This document shows positions 1 to 6,407 of a DNA stretch of 13,922 bases, piece by piece. A program made the position numbers and the translations under genes. This stretch comes from Bacteroides sp. GTDB taxonomy: Bacteria; Bacteroidota; Bacteroidia; Bacteroidales; Bacteroidaceae. Location: NCBI GenBank assembly GCA_030152865.1, contig JASLIW010000122.1, positions 1 to 13,922 of the forward strand, given 5' to 3'. Each line of letters opens with the position of its first letter. Positions within the stretch are counted from its first letter, which is position 1. Below the pieces are notes generated by a model that was given only the letters and a program-made list of their open reading frames with translations, had not been told where the DNA came from and searched no databases.

Positions 1-925
1 TCACTCGGTTCTGCCAATAATTATCCCTAAACTGAGTAGGCGTGCAACCTTTGTTCTTTTGAAACACACGGTTGAAATTGGATATGTTGTTGAAGCCAGA
101 GCTAAAACAAATTTGTGAAACCGTCTCGGTCGTATTTATGAGCAGGTGGATGGCTTGAGCAATGCGTATCTCGTGCAGAATTTCAATAAAGGTCTTGCCC
201 GTCATCTCCTTAATGTAACGACTAAATGCAGTGGTACTCATACCTATATGTTCGGCTACCTCAGTGAGTTGAATATCCTTCTTATAGTTCTCCTTCAAAA
301 AACCAAAGAATAGATCAATCCGTTTATCTCGTCCTGGAGCCTTGGACTCTACCGAGCTAGAGAGCAGCTGGTACTGCGATTCTTGCTCAGCAAGGCTAGC
401 AAGTATTTTAATGAGCTCAAGCACAGAAGACAAACCTTCGGGCTTGTTGGCTATTTTTTCTATGCGAGGCAGCACTTTTTGAATCAGACTAGGATGAAAA
501 CTCACCCCCTGCTCTGCATGCTTAAAAAGCTGAGCTATTTTGGTAAACTGACTCTTGTGCAAGAGGCTATCACTCAGCAAATCGGGCTGAAACTGTATGG
601 TAATCTCCTTGATGGATTCTGTCTTCCGTACCCTCATGTTTTTTCCATCTAGCCAGGCATGTTCAAGTCGAGTATTTGTAAGCAGTACGAGCTCTTGCTC
701 ATCAATCTCCTGCATGTGATTTCCAACGACACGCAAGGCACCCTTGGCATTTTCAATGTAGTTGAGCTCAAACACCTCATGAATATGGATGGGATAGGTA
801 AAACTCTTCTTCATCCGTGAAAAGACAAGTAAGCAGTCTTTGTCCGTGAGCGGACTAATCTCCTGAAACACAGAATGATTCATGGCGTAACTATTTTTGT
901 TAAGGTTTTTAGGTCTATATTTCAT
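1..925 (-). CDS. AraC-family transcriptional regulator, 3' end cut by the window edge
   Basis: This is a DNA-binding regulator with an N-terminal cupin-like sensor part and a C-terminal AraC helix-turn-helix pair. Reading the minus strand from 925, 308 codons stay open to the left edge. The cupin part (about residues 30-110) includes YPIHIHEVFEL. The HTH part covers about 203-308: LTEVAEHIGMSTTAFSRYIK is the first helix-turn-helix, and the SSGFNNISNFNRVFQKNKG stretch followed by TPTQFR is the second and typical family end. The frame is open at base 1, so only the last few residues and the stop are missing. I chose the ATG at 925 over the one at 883 because the extra 14 residues (MKYRPKNLNKNSYA) resemble the N-terminus I recall from Bacteroides relatives of this subfamily. 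The effector and target genes cannot be told from the sequence. The gene lies downstream of dps on the same strand, but the dps terminator separates the two. Confidence 0.9.
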   Translation of the reverse strand, partial: MKYRPKNLNKNSYAMNHSVFQEISPLTDKDCLLVFSRMKKSFTYPIHIHEVFELNYIENAKGALRVVGNHMQEIDEQELVLLTNTRLEHAWLDGKNMRVRKTESIKEITIQFQPDLLSDSLLHKSQFTKIAQLFKHAEQGVSFHPSLIQKVLPRIEKIANKPEGLSSVLELIKILASLAEQESQYQLLSSSVESKAPGRDKRIDLFFGFLKENYKKDIQLTEVAEHIGMSTTAFSRYIKEMTGKTFIEILHEIRIAQAIHLLINTTETVSQICFSSGFNNISNFNRVFQKNKGCTPTQFRDNYWQNRV

Positions 926-969
926 ACTAAGATAAGTATATCTGAGTTAATATTAGTACAGCATTTCAC

Positions 970-1004
970 AAAAAAAAGAGAGCCCAGCAAAATACTGAGC
1001 TCTC
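970..1004 (-). terminator. Intrinsic terminator of dps
   Basis: On the minus strand, 30 bp past the dps stop, a 10-bp stem (GAGAGCTCAG paired with CTGGGCTCTC, one G-U pair) with a 7-nt loop is followed by eight T residues. The arms are at 1004-995 and 987-978, and the T-run is at 977-970. It separates dps from the araC-type gene downstream. Confidence 0.88.
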
Positions 1005-1033
1005 CACCTAATCTGAATCTTATAAAATTGGGC

Positions 1034-1516
1034 TTATTTTGCCAGATAGGCAGTCAACATCCAAACTAGTTTTTCTTGTTCTACCAAGTAGTCGCTAAGC
1101 TGAGCGATAGTTACTTCGTCATCGTACTCACCAGCCAAGGCTATAATCTTGCGCTCTTCGGCTATCAGGTGAGTAAGAGTATCTAGGATAGAGTGGATCG
1201 CTTCTTGTGAGTCGCTCACAGCCCCAACCTCTTTAATACGTGCTACTTTTAGGTACTCACTAAATTTGTTTTCAGGTACACCACCGAGCATCAAAATACG
1301 CTCTGCTACCTCATCTACCTTGTCAGCTATGTCGGTATACATTTCTTCAAAATGTTTGTGTAGTTCAAAGAAACCTCTACCTTTGATGTTCCAGTGGAAG
1401 CTGCGTAGGTTAGAGTAATATACTTGTAGATCAGCAAGAAGATTTTGTAAAGCATCTACTGTTTGTTTTGCACCTGATTCGTTCAATTGGATAAAATCTA
1501 AAGTTTTCATATTCAT
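1034..1516 (-). CDS. dps: Dps-family ferritin-like DNA-binding/iron-storage protein
   Basis: Dps proteins form hollow 12-mers in the cytoplasm that oxidise Fe(II) with hydrogen peroxide, store the ferric mineral and so protect DNA from Fenton damage. The 160-residue length is typical. The intersubunit ferroxidase site is recognisable from the family spacing: His41 (SFHWN), His53 (ELHKH), Glu57, Asp68 and Glu72 (KVDEVAER). The stretches LLADLQVYYSNLRSFHW and AERILMLGGVPENKFSEYL are family hallmarks. There are two in-frame starts, ATG at 1516 and ATG two codons later; the second (MKTLDF) is equally possible. No strong Shine-Dalgarno is seen. The gene is divergent from oxyR, with a clear Bacteroidetes promoter and an OxyR-like operator just upstream, so peroxide induction through OxyR is the obvious inference. 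It ends in a strong terminator and appears monocistronic. Confidence 0.96.
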   Translation of the reverse strand: MNMKTLDFIQLNESGAKQTVDALQNLLADLQVYYSNLRSFHWNIKGRGFFELHKHFEEMYTDIADKVDEVAERILMLGGVPENKFSEYLKVARIKEVGAVSDSQEAIHSILDTLTHLIAEERKIIALAGEYDDEVTIAQLSDYLVEQEKLVWMLTAYLAK

Positions 1517-1560
1517 TTATTTTTAAAGTTTAAATACTAGTTTTTCTCTTTTGTCTATGG

Positions 1561-1592
1561 CAAAGATAAGGGCAAAACCCTTGGCTGTCAAA
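1561..1592 (-). promoter_or_regulatory. Bacteroidetes-type promoter of dps
   Basis: On the minus strand, TTTG (1592-1589) is followed by 20 nt and then TATCTTTG (1568-1561). This matches the known Bacteroidetes primary sigma consensus TTTG-N19-21-TAnnTTTG without a mismatch. Transcription would start near 1555, giving a leader of about 40 nt before the dps ATG. The OxyR-like operator abuts the -33 element on its upstream side, which suits an activator. Confidence 0.8.
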
Positions 1593-1611
1593 CTGAAAAA
1601 ATCTATCTTAG
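1580..1611 (+). promoter_or_regulatory. Candidate oxyR promoter
   Basis: CTTG (1580-1583), 20 nt, then TATCTTAG (1604-1611) matches TTTG-N20-TAnnTTTG with one mismatch in each element. It would start transcription near 1618, about 30 nt before the oxyR ATG. The -7 element lies inside the OxyR-like operator, so bound OxyR would be expected to repress it. Confidence 0.45.
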
Positions 1612-1627
1612 CATAGATATAATCTAT
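1592..1627 (+). promoter_or_regulatory. Putative OxyR operator between dps and oxyR
   Basis: The sequence reads ACTG-N7-CTAT-N6-ATAG-N7-CTAT (elements at 1592, 1603, 1613 and 1624). The E. coli OxyR consensus is ATAG-N7-CTAT-N7-ATAG-N7-CTAT. Three of the four tetramers are exact. The second half-site also has the consensus T and A at positions 2 and 6 of its spacer. The deviations are the outer ACTG and a central gap of 6 rather than 7. The position just upstream of the dps -33 element and over the oxyR -7 element suggests activation of dps and autorepression of oxyR. Binding is inference. Confidence 0.65.
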
Positions 1628-1647
1628 AACTCGCAAAAACAAGATAG

Positions 1648-2574
1648 ATGACACTACAACAATTTGAATACATACTTGCGGTAAACGAGTTTCGACATTT
1701 TGGCAAAGCAGCCGAACATTGCCACGTTACCCAGCCCACCCTCAGTGCCATGATCCAGAAGCTCGAAGAAGAGCTCGGCGTAAAGCTCTTCGACCGTAGC
1801 GTGCAGCCAGTCTGCCCCACACTGATCGGACAAAAAATAATAGCACAAGCCCAAACCATTTTGCAGCTTAGCCACCAGATCACCGAATTTGTGGCGGAAG
1901 AGCAGGACTCTGTTAGTGGTAGCCTACGTCTAGGCATTCTACCCACCATTGCCCCCTACTTGCTGCCCCGCTTCTACCCACAGTTTTGCCAGAGCTATCC
2001 CAGCTTAGACATCCAAGTACTAGAGATGAAAATTGATCAGATTGAGAAAGCTCTGTTGCAAGGTGAGCTAGATGCAGCCCTCATTGCTACTGCCCCCGAA
2101 AGCAAGAAGCTGCGGGTAGATACACTCTTCTATGAAGAATTCTTTGGCTATATCGCTACCAGCGAAGCCCTCTTTAAGCAAGACATGATACGGAGCTCTG
2201 ACATCAGCGGACAGAATCTATGGCTGCTTGATGAGGGGCACTGCTTTCGCGATCAGCTCGTCAAGTTTTGTAACCTTAAGGGTGTACAAGCCAGCCGTCA
2301 AGCCTATCGCTTGGGCAGCATGGAGACCTTTATGCGCATGGTAGAGAGTGGTCAGGGCATCACACTGATCCCTGAACTCGCCCTAGATCAGCTCAACAGC
2401 TGCCAGCAAGAACTAGTCCGCCCCTTTGCCATACCTCGCCCTGCCCGACAAATACGCTTGCTTACTCACCTTGACTTTATTCGTCAGTCCTTACTTTCCA
2501 AGCTCAAAGAGGCTATCTTAGCGGCTATACCGGAGTCTATGCACACGCTGAAGCAGACCCAGTATTTGGTATGA
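1648..2574 (+). CDS. oxyR: OxyR, peroxide-sensing LysR-family regulator
   Basis: OxyR is a cytoplasmic LysR-type regulator that forms an intramolecular disulfide on contact with hydrogen peroxide and then activates antioxidant genes. The 308-residue length fits the family. The N-terminal winged helix-turn-helix covers about residues 1-60 (TLQQFEYILAVNEFRHFGKA, then HVTQPTLSAMIQKLEEELG). The substrate-binding-like regulatory domain starts near 90 (GSLRLGILPTIAPYLLP). The redox pair is intact: Cys199 in GHCFRDQ and Cys208 in KFC, the same positions and spacing as in E. coli OxyR. Further cysteines occur at 25, 56, 114 and 252. The start at 1648 gives the canonical MTLQQFEYILAV opening; no clear Shine-Dalgarno precedes it. 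It is divergent from dps, its likely target, and ends before a large inverted repeat shared with the convergent operon. Confidence 0.96.
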   Translation: MTLQQFEYILAVNEFRHFGKAAEHCHVTQPTLSAMIQKLEEELGVKLFDRSVQPVCPTLIGQKIIAQAQTILQLSHQITEFVAEEQDSVSGSLRLGILPTIAPYLLPRFYPQFCQSYPSLDIQVLEMKIDQIEKALLQGELDAALIATAPESKKLRVDTLFYEEFFGYIATSEALFKQDMIRSSDISGQNLWLLDEGHCFRDQLVKFCNLKGVQASRQAYRLGSMETFMRMVESGQGITLIPELALDQLNSCQQELVRPFAIPRPARQIRLLTHLDFIRQSLLSKLKEAILAAIPESMHTLKQTQYLV

Positions 2575-2637
2575 ACTGAGTTTGGCAAGGCTGCAGCTAC
2601 GAGCTCAAAAATAAACGAGCGGTTTGCAAAGCCCTAA

Positions 2638-2683
2638 AGTAAAGGAGGGAGTAAGCCTAAATCGGTTCACTCCCTCCTTTACT
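2638..2683. terminator. Large inverted repeat, probable bidirectional terminator
   Basis: There is a perfect 15-bp inverted repeat, AGTAAAGGAGGGAGT (2638-2652) and its complement (2669-2683), with a 16-nt loop. It sits between the oxyR stop (2574) and the stop of the convergent DUF4302 gene (2733). Neither side has a true T-run, so it is not a textbook intrinsic terminator, but its position between convergent genes fits a shared terminator or 3'-end stabiliser. Confidence 0.7.
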
Positions 2684-2732
2684 ACGTACAAGCAAGTATG
2701 CACAATACCTGCCTAATCTAAACTATTCACCA

Positions 2733-4025
2733 TCACATGAAATTAAAAAGAATCCATACTTTCGGATTAGCTCTACTTACCAAGTAAAACTGCTTGGGAT
2801 CTTGGGCAGGAATAATAGAAGTACCCAAACCATCCTCATTAAAGAGTCGCAAGAGCTCAGTAGTCTGACTCATCCCCATAATCTCTCTGGCCTCTTCGCG
2901 TGTGGCTTCTTTGCCACTCCAACCATAGGTTCTCAGATAGACAAAAGAAAGTATATCCTCTCCAGCTTTCAGCTGATCTCCATCACCAAACATATTATAC
3001 CACATGGTACTGCCTAGAGGTCCTCGGGCAGTTATTGTGAGTGCAGGCCTACCCTTAGATAGCGCCCAGTAGAACTGTATACCTGTAATATGTGATTTAA
3101 GCTCTTTCATCTGATCCAGTAGCTCAGTAATCATGGAGCTCGCCGTCTTCATGTAAGCGTTGCTCCCGTAGCAAGTATCGTAGGCACCTTGGTAAGTGGT
3201 AGGTATATTTGACAGCACAAAAGAAAGATTCTCATCTACCTTTAAGGTCTGCTCATCTACAAACTCACAAGAAGAGATGCTATGTGCGTTTACCACTAGC
3301 TCCTCCTTAAACCTTATTGTTTTACCTGCTACCTTGACTTGGATGTTATCCTTGCGCACAAACTCTCCCTGCTCATTAGTATAGTAATAACAAATGGTAC
3401 GCGAACCTGAGTTAAAAAATAGTGTAGCGATGGAATTGCCACTGCCATCTTGGAGCACTCGGAACAAGCTGGCCTCTGGAGAGAAAAGCTGATCGTAAAT
3501 TGCCACAGCCTCTTCCAACTCAGCGATAGCTGTTTCGGGAACACGCTTTAAGCTAAGCTCCGCCTTGTGCTTACGCCCAATCAGATGTACTTCTTGGTCC
3601 TTATCGTAGCCGTTTAAGACAAACTCAAAGTCGCCTTCGTAACCTTTGCCCTTGTCGCCACCTACACCAGGATCGGCCAAGACATGAATCAATGAATAGG
3701 TATCAAAACTCAAGAGAATAGACTCTTCGGCGGTCATCTTCCAGGAGCTCTCTTGGGGCTCAATGGAAAAATCAGACCTCATTTCTACCCGATTATTCTC
3801 CTTAAATCGAATCAAGAATGCAAACTCTTCACCACTCTTGGTTTGGTAGTTGAGCTCCCACAAGGGCGAACCCGTCAGCAATATAGCTTGGTATTCAGCC
3901 AGAGAGCTTTCTATCCTATCGTTGGCAGATTCACTGAGTATCGCATCTTCTTTATGAGTACAAGCTCCAAGCAGCAGCACAGCCACCGCCAAAAAGGCAC
4001 TCAATCTATTGTATTTCTTTTTCAT
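2733..4025 (-). CDS. DUF4302 family lipoprotein
   Basis: This is a predicted lipoprotein of a Bacteroidetes-restricted family of unknown biochemical function. It has 430 residues, with a signal peptide (MKKKYNRLSAFLAVAVLLLGAC) and lipidation at Cys22. The segment after the cysteine (ANDRIESSLAEYQAILLTGS, then WELNYQTKSG) is what I recognise as the DUF4302 start; the rest looks mainly beta-rich. It is the last gene of the SusC-SusD-metallopeptidase operon, 11 nt after the preceding stop, so it probably sits on the cell surface as an accessory part of the SusCD complex, for example in ligand capture; that role is inference. Unusually for this operon, a strong Shine-Dalgarno (AAGGAGG, 4036-4030) begins directly after the upstream stop codon. 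The family call rests on recall, without a profile search. Confidence 0.82.
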   Translation of the reverse strand: MKKKYNRLSAFLAVAVLLLGACTHKEDAILSESANDRIESSLAEYQAILLTGSPLWELNYQTKSGEEFAFLIRFKENNRVEMRSDFSIEPQESSWKMTAEESILLSFDTYSLIHVLADPGVGGDKGKGYEGDFEFVLNGYDKDQEVHLIGRKHKAELSLKRVPETAIAELEEAVAIYDQLFSPEASLFRVLQDGSGNSIATLFFNSGSRTICYYYTNEQGEFVRKDNIQVKVAGKTIRFKEELVVNAHSISSCEFVDEQTLKVDENLSFVLSNIPTTYQGAYDTCYGSNAYMKTASSMITELLDQMKELKSHITGIQFYWALSKGRPALTITARGPLGSTMWYNMFGDGDQLKAGEDILSFVYLRTYGWSGKEATREEAREIMGMSQTTELLRLFNEDGLGTSIIPAQDPKQFYLVSRANPKVWILFNFM

Positions 4026-4028
4026 AAT

Positions 4029-4036
4029 TCCTCCTT
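4029..4036 (-). promoter_or_regulatory. Strong Shine-Dalgarno of the DUF4302 gene
   Basis: AAGGAGG starts directly after the TAA stop of the metallopeptidase gene (4039-4037) and stands 4 nt before the ATG at 4025. The other starts in this operon lack such a site. It fixes the DUF4302 start and suggests separate initiation or coupled re-initiation. Confidence 0.7.
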
Positions 4037-4885
4037 TTAGCTATTTACTACATCGTCTATGGCAATGGCCATTTTCTCTTGGAATTTGTACATATCGATG
4101 TTCCACTCCTTTTGGAAGTAAGACACCACAAAAGCCACCTTAGCCTCAAGAGCTGCCTTTCCATAAGCATTGGCTTGATTGATTATGGCTTCAAACTCAT
4201 CCCGTGTAGTGGTAAGCATCGTAGCTACGATTTCCACAAAGTCCTCATCGGGCGTAAGTCTGGAGTAAGGAGAGATAAATCCCTGATCCAAGGCTAAGTC
4301 TTGTTCATTGGTCCAGTCTGAGCGATAACCTTCGGGTGTAATGTTGCCAAAAGTAGTCAAATCATACATACGCGTTTGATGCGTAATGTGAGCAAACTCG
4401 TGATGGATCACATGAAAGAAGCGCTTCAACTTAGGCTTATTGGCATGATCAAAATCATTGATTTCGTACAAGACAATCTTTCGACCACCCTCTGCCGAAC
4501 CCTGGGTAATAGTACCCCCTTGGTTGTAGCTGGCACTTCCTACCAGTAGCAGCTGCTTAGGAGTGAGTCGATTAAAGTAATCCAAACCTGCCACATCGAT
4601 ATAAACATCAATCCAAACCTTCTTCAACACATCAAGAAAAGGTATCACCACCTCTTCTTTGGGTGGAACAAGGTTCTTACCCAAATCTGTTTCCGAATCC
4701 ACCCATTTGTAGATCACCTCAATATTGTGAGGCTTAGTGACCTGCTCAAGTATCCAGGCATCAATCGCATTGGTGGGCTCATCGGGTATCTTGGTGATAG
4801 GATCTCCCAAAGAGCTCTCACTACAAGCAGTGACACCTAATAAGCAAATTGTCAAAAGTAAACTATATATTTTCTTCATATTCAT
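4037..4885 (-). CDS. Putative zinc-binding metallopeptidase lipoprotein
   Basis: This is a predicted zinc metallopeptidase (of the type Pfam calls Peptidase_Mx1), probably lipid-anchored. It has 282 residues, a signal peptide and a lipobox (LGVTAC, Cys21). The active-site motif is HHEFAHITHQ, giving HExxH with His162, Glu163 and His166. A second conserved-looking block, GFISPYSRLTPDEDFVEIVA (202-221), offers acidic residues such as Asp215 and Glu218 for a third metal ligand or structural role. All three HExxH residues are present, so it may be catalytically active; the substrate is unknown. The start could be the ATG at 4885 or the one two codons later (MKKIYS). It lies 14 nt after the SusD-like gene and 11 nt before the DUF4302 gene, which suggests work at the outer surface with the SusCD transporter, for instance cleaving a protein to release an importable ligand (inference). 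Confidence 0.88.
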   Translation of the reverse strand: MNMKKIYSLLLTICLLGVTACSESSLGDPITKIPDEPTNAIDAWILEQVTKPHNIEVIYKWVDSETDLGKNLVPPKEEVVIPFLDVLKKVWIDVYIDVAGLDYFNRLTPKQLLLVGSASYNQGGTITQGSAEGGRKIVLYEINDFDHANKPKLKRFFHVIHHEFAHITHQTRMYDLTTFGNITPEGYRSDWTNEQDLALDQGFISPYSRLTPDEDFVEIVATMLTTTRDEFEAIINQANAYGKAALEAKVAFVVSYFQKEWNIDMYKFQEKMAIAIDDVVNS

Positions 4886-4899
4886 CAGATTTTAAAAGT

Positions 4900-6396
4900 T
4901 TAACGTGGGTTAGGCTCTAGCCCATACGAAAGAGCACTTTCGGGCAGCTGCACCGCTCTTCGTAGGTCATCGGGGGTGAGGGTATCCTCCACCGCTGCTG
5001 TTTCAAAATTCACACGCTCGATTTGGATGTGAAAACGCTTCACATCAAACCAACGCATACCCTCGGCCATAAACTCTCTACGGCGTAGCTCGGTAATACC
5101 ATTGATATAGGCCCGTTGTTTCTCATTGAGTGGGTAGAAAGGAGTCAGAACAGGCTCATTGTCCTTGTAGTAATTCACAAACTCATCGTCTGTCACCACA
5201 TGACCATCGGTATCATACTTCTTGATGCGGTGCTTAAAGAAGAGATTGATATCGGCCAAAGCATTGCTGTAATCCTCTTTCATCGCGTAGGCTTCTGCTC
5301 GATTTAAGAGCGTTTCTTCGATGGTAAATAAGGGAAACATCATATAGATATAACCTGTAGTGGCATTGATGCTTGAGTACTTAAAGTGCTCCATAAACTT
5401 AGGTATATTCTTGGCTACAGCATTCCCGAAGATGCGATAAGCCCAATTTCCACCTGCTACAGGCGTATCCCTCGAAAACCACTTGCTCGATGCCTCCTCT
5501 GTAAGGCCATAGCGGTAGAACGCATTGTTGCGAGGATAACCACTCATCAAGCTCGCCAGTAAGAGATTGGAAGTCTCTTCGGCTTTGGTGTACTGAGCTT
5601 TTAGCGTATTGTAATCATAGCCTTGGTATTCGCTGGCCCACTTGCGAATCTTTCCTTCAAAATCGCCAATCAAGACCTTGTTAGCATACTTGATCACCTC
5701 ATCCCACTGAGCGGTATAGAGATAGAAGCGACTCGCATACGTATAGGCTGCATCGCTGTTGAAGTGATAGGCACGCACGGAATAGGAGTTGTTGTCGATC
5801 AGCTCAATTCCTGCCAACAAATCTTTTTCAATCAGCTCATAAGTCTTGGCCAGAGTTTCTCGCTCATAATCGACAAACACCTCTTTCTCGGCCTCTATGA
5901 TGTAAGGCACCCCCAAGAGTGATTCATTCTTAGCAGGATCGTAATGTTCAGCAAAGATATTGGCCAACATAAAGTGATTGTAGGAGCGGGTAATGTAGGC
6001 CTCACCTAGGCTAGGTTCAAACTCTTTCTGATAGCCCATATCTTCCATGGCCTCTAAGGCATGATTGGCTGCTCCGATAGCTGAGTAGCTATTTACCCAG
6101 AAATAATTGTGCGTATCTTGAGAAATAGCCGTATGATCTCTCCAGAAATAAGACTGCCTATTTCGCTGCAAATCCCTTTGGGAAGAGGCATCGCTCTTGT
6201 CTCCCACATTGTCACTCATGGCCTCACAAAATGCAATGTAAGAACCCTGTGGATAGGCAGATACCAATAGTTCCTTTACCGCATCGGGAGATTCAATGAC
6301 CGTTCTATCATCGGGCATCTTGTCCAAAAAGCTGCTACACGAACTAAAAGCTGCAAGCAAGCAGACTGCTGATATAATATGTGTTTTTTTCTTCAT
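4900..6396 (-). CDS. SusD/RagB-family nutrient-binding outer-membrane lipoprotein
   Basis: SusD-like proteins are surface lipoproteins that close over the SusC barrel and bind the substrate before import. This one has 498 residues, a short signal peptide and a lipobox ending at Cys20 (AAFSSC). Family features are the N-terminal FLDKMPDDRT with LLVSAYP after it, the TPR-like alpha-helical repeats (about 100-230 and 350-400, for example EAYITRSYNHFMLANIFAEHY), and the C-terminal ITELRRREFMAEGMRWFDVKR block with the closing LEPNPR. It starts 11 nt after the SusC stop. The sequence does not reveal the ligand. The absence of glycoside hydrolases and the metallopeptidase next door point towards peptides, as in the RagAB system of Porphyromonas gingivalis, but that is inference. 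Confidence 0.95.
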   Translation of the reverse strand: MKKKTHIISAVCLLAAFSSCSSFLDKMPDDRTVIESPDAVKELLVSAYPQGSYIAFCEAMSDNVGDKSDASSQRDLQRNRQSYFWRDHTAISQDTHNYFWVNSYSAIGAANHALEAMEDMGYQKEFEPSLGEAYITRSYNHFMLANIFAEHYDPAKNESLLGVPYIIEAEKEVFVDYERETLAKTYELIEKDLLAGIELIDNNSYSVRAYHFNSDAAYTYASRFYLYTAQWDEVIKYANKVLIGDFEGKIRKWASEYQGYDYNTLKAQYTKAEETSNLLLASLMSGYPRNNAFYRYGLTEEASSKWFSRDTPVAGGNWAYRIFGNAVAKNIPKFMEHFKYSSINATTGYIYMMFPLFTIEETLLNRAEAYAMKEDYSNALADINLFFKHRIKKYDTDGHVVTDDEFVNYYKDNEPVLTPFYPLNEKQRAYINGITELRRREFMAEGMRWFDVKRFHIQIERVNFETAAVEDTLTPDDLRRAVQLPESALSYGLEPNPR

Positions 6397-6407
6397 AATG
6401 ATTCTCT

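Noticed and set aside
383..652. 89-codon plus-strand frame in the left part
   Set aside because: It is antisense to the AraC-family gene, which reads through the whole region with a recognisable cupin and HTH domain.
881..883. Internal ATG as start of the AraC-family gene
   Set aside because: The frame stays open 14 codons further to an ATG at 925, and the added residues resemble the N-terminus of related regulators.
1608..1949. 113-codon minus-strand frame opposite oxyR
   Set aside because: It overlaps the operator and the oxyR 5' end in antisense, and its Ser- and Cys-rich translation is typical of a shadow frame.
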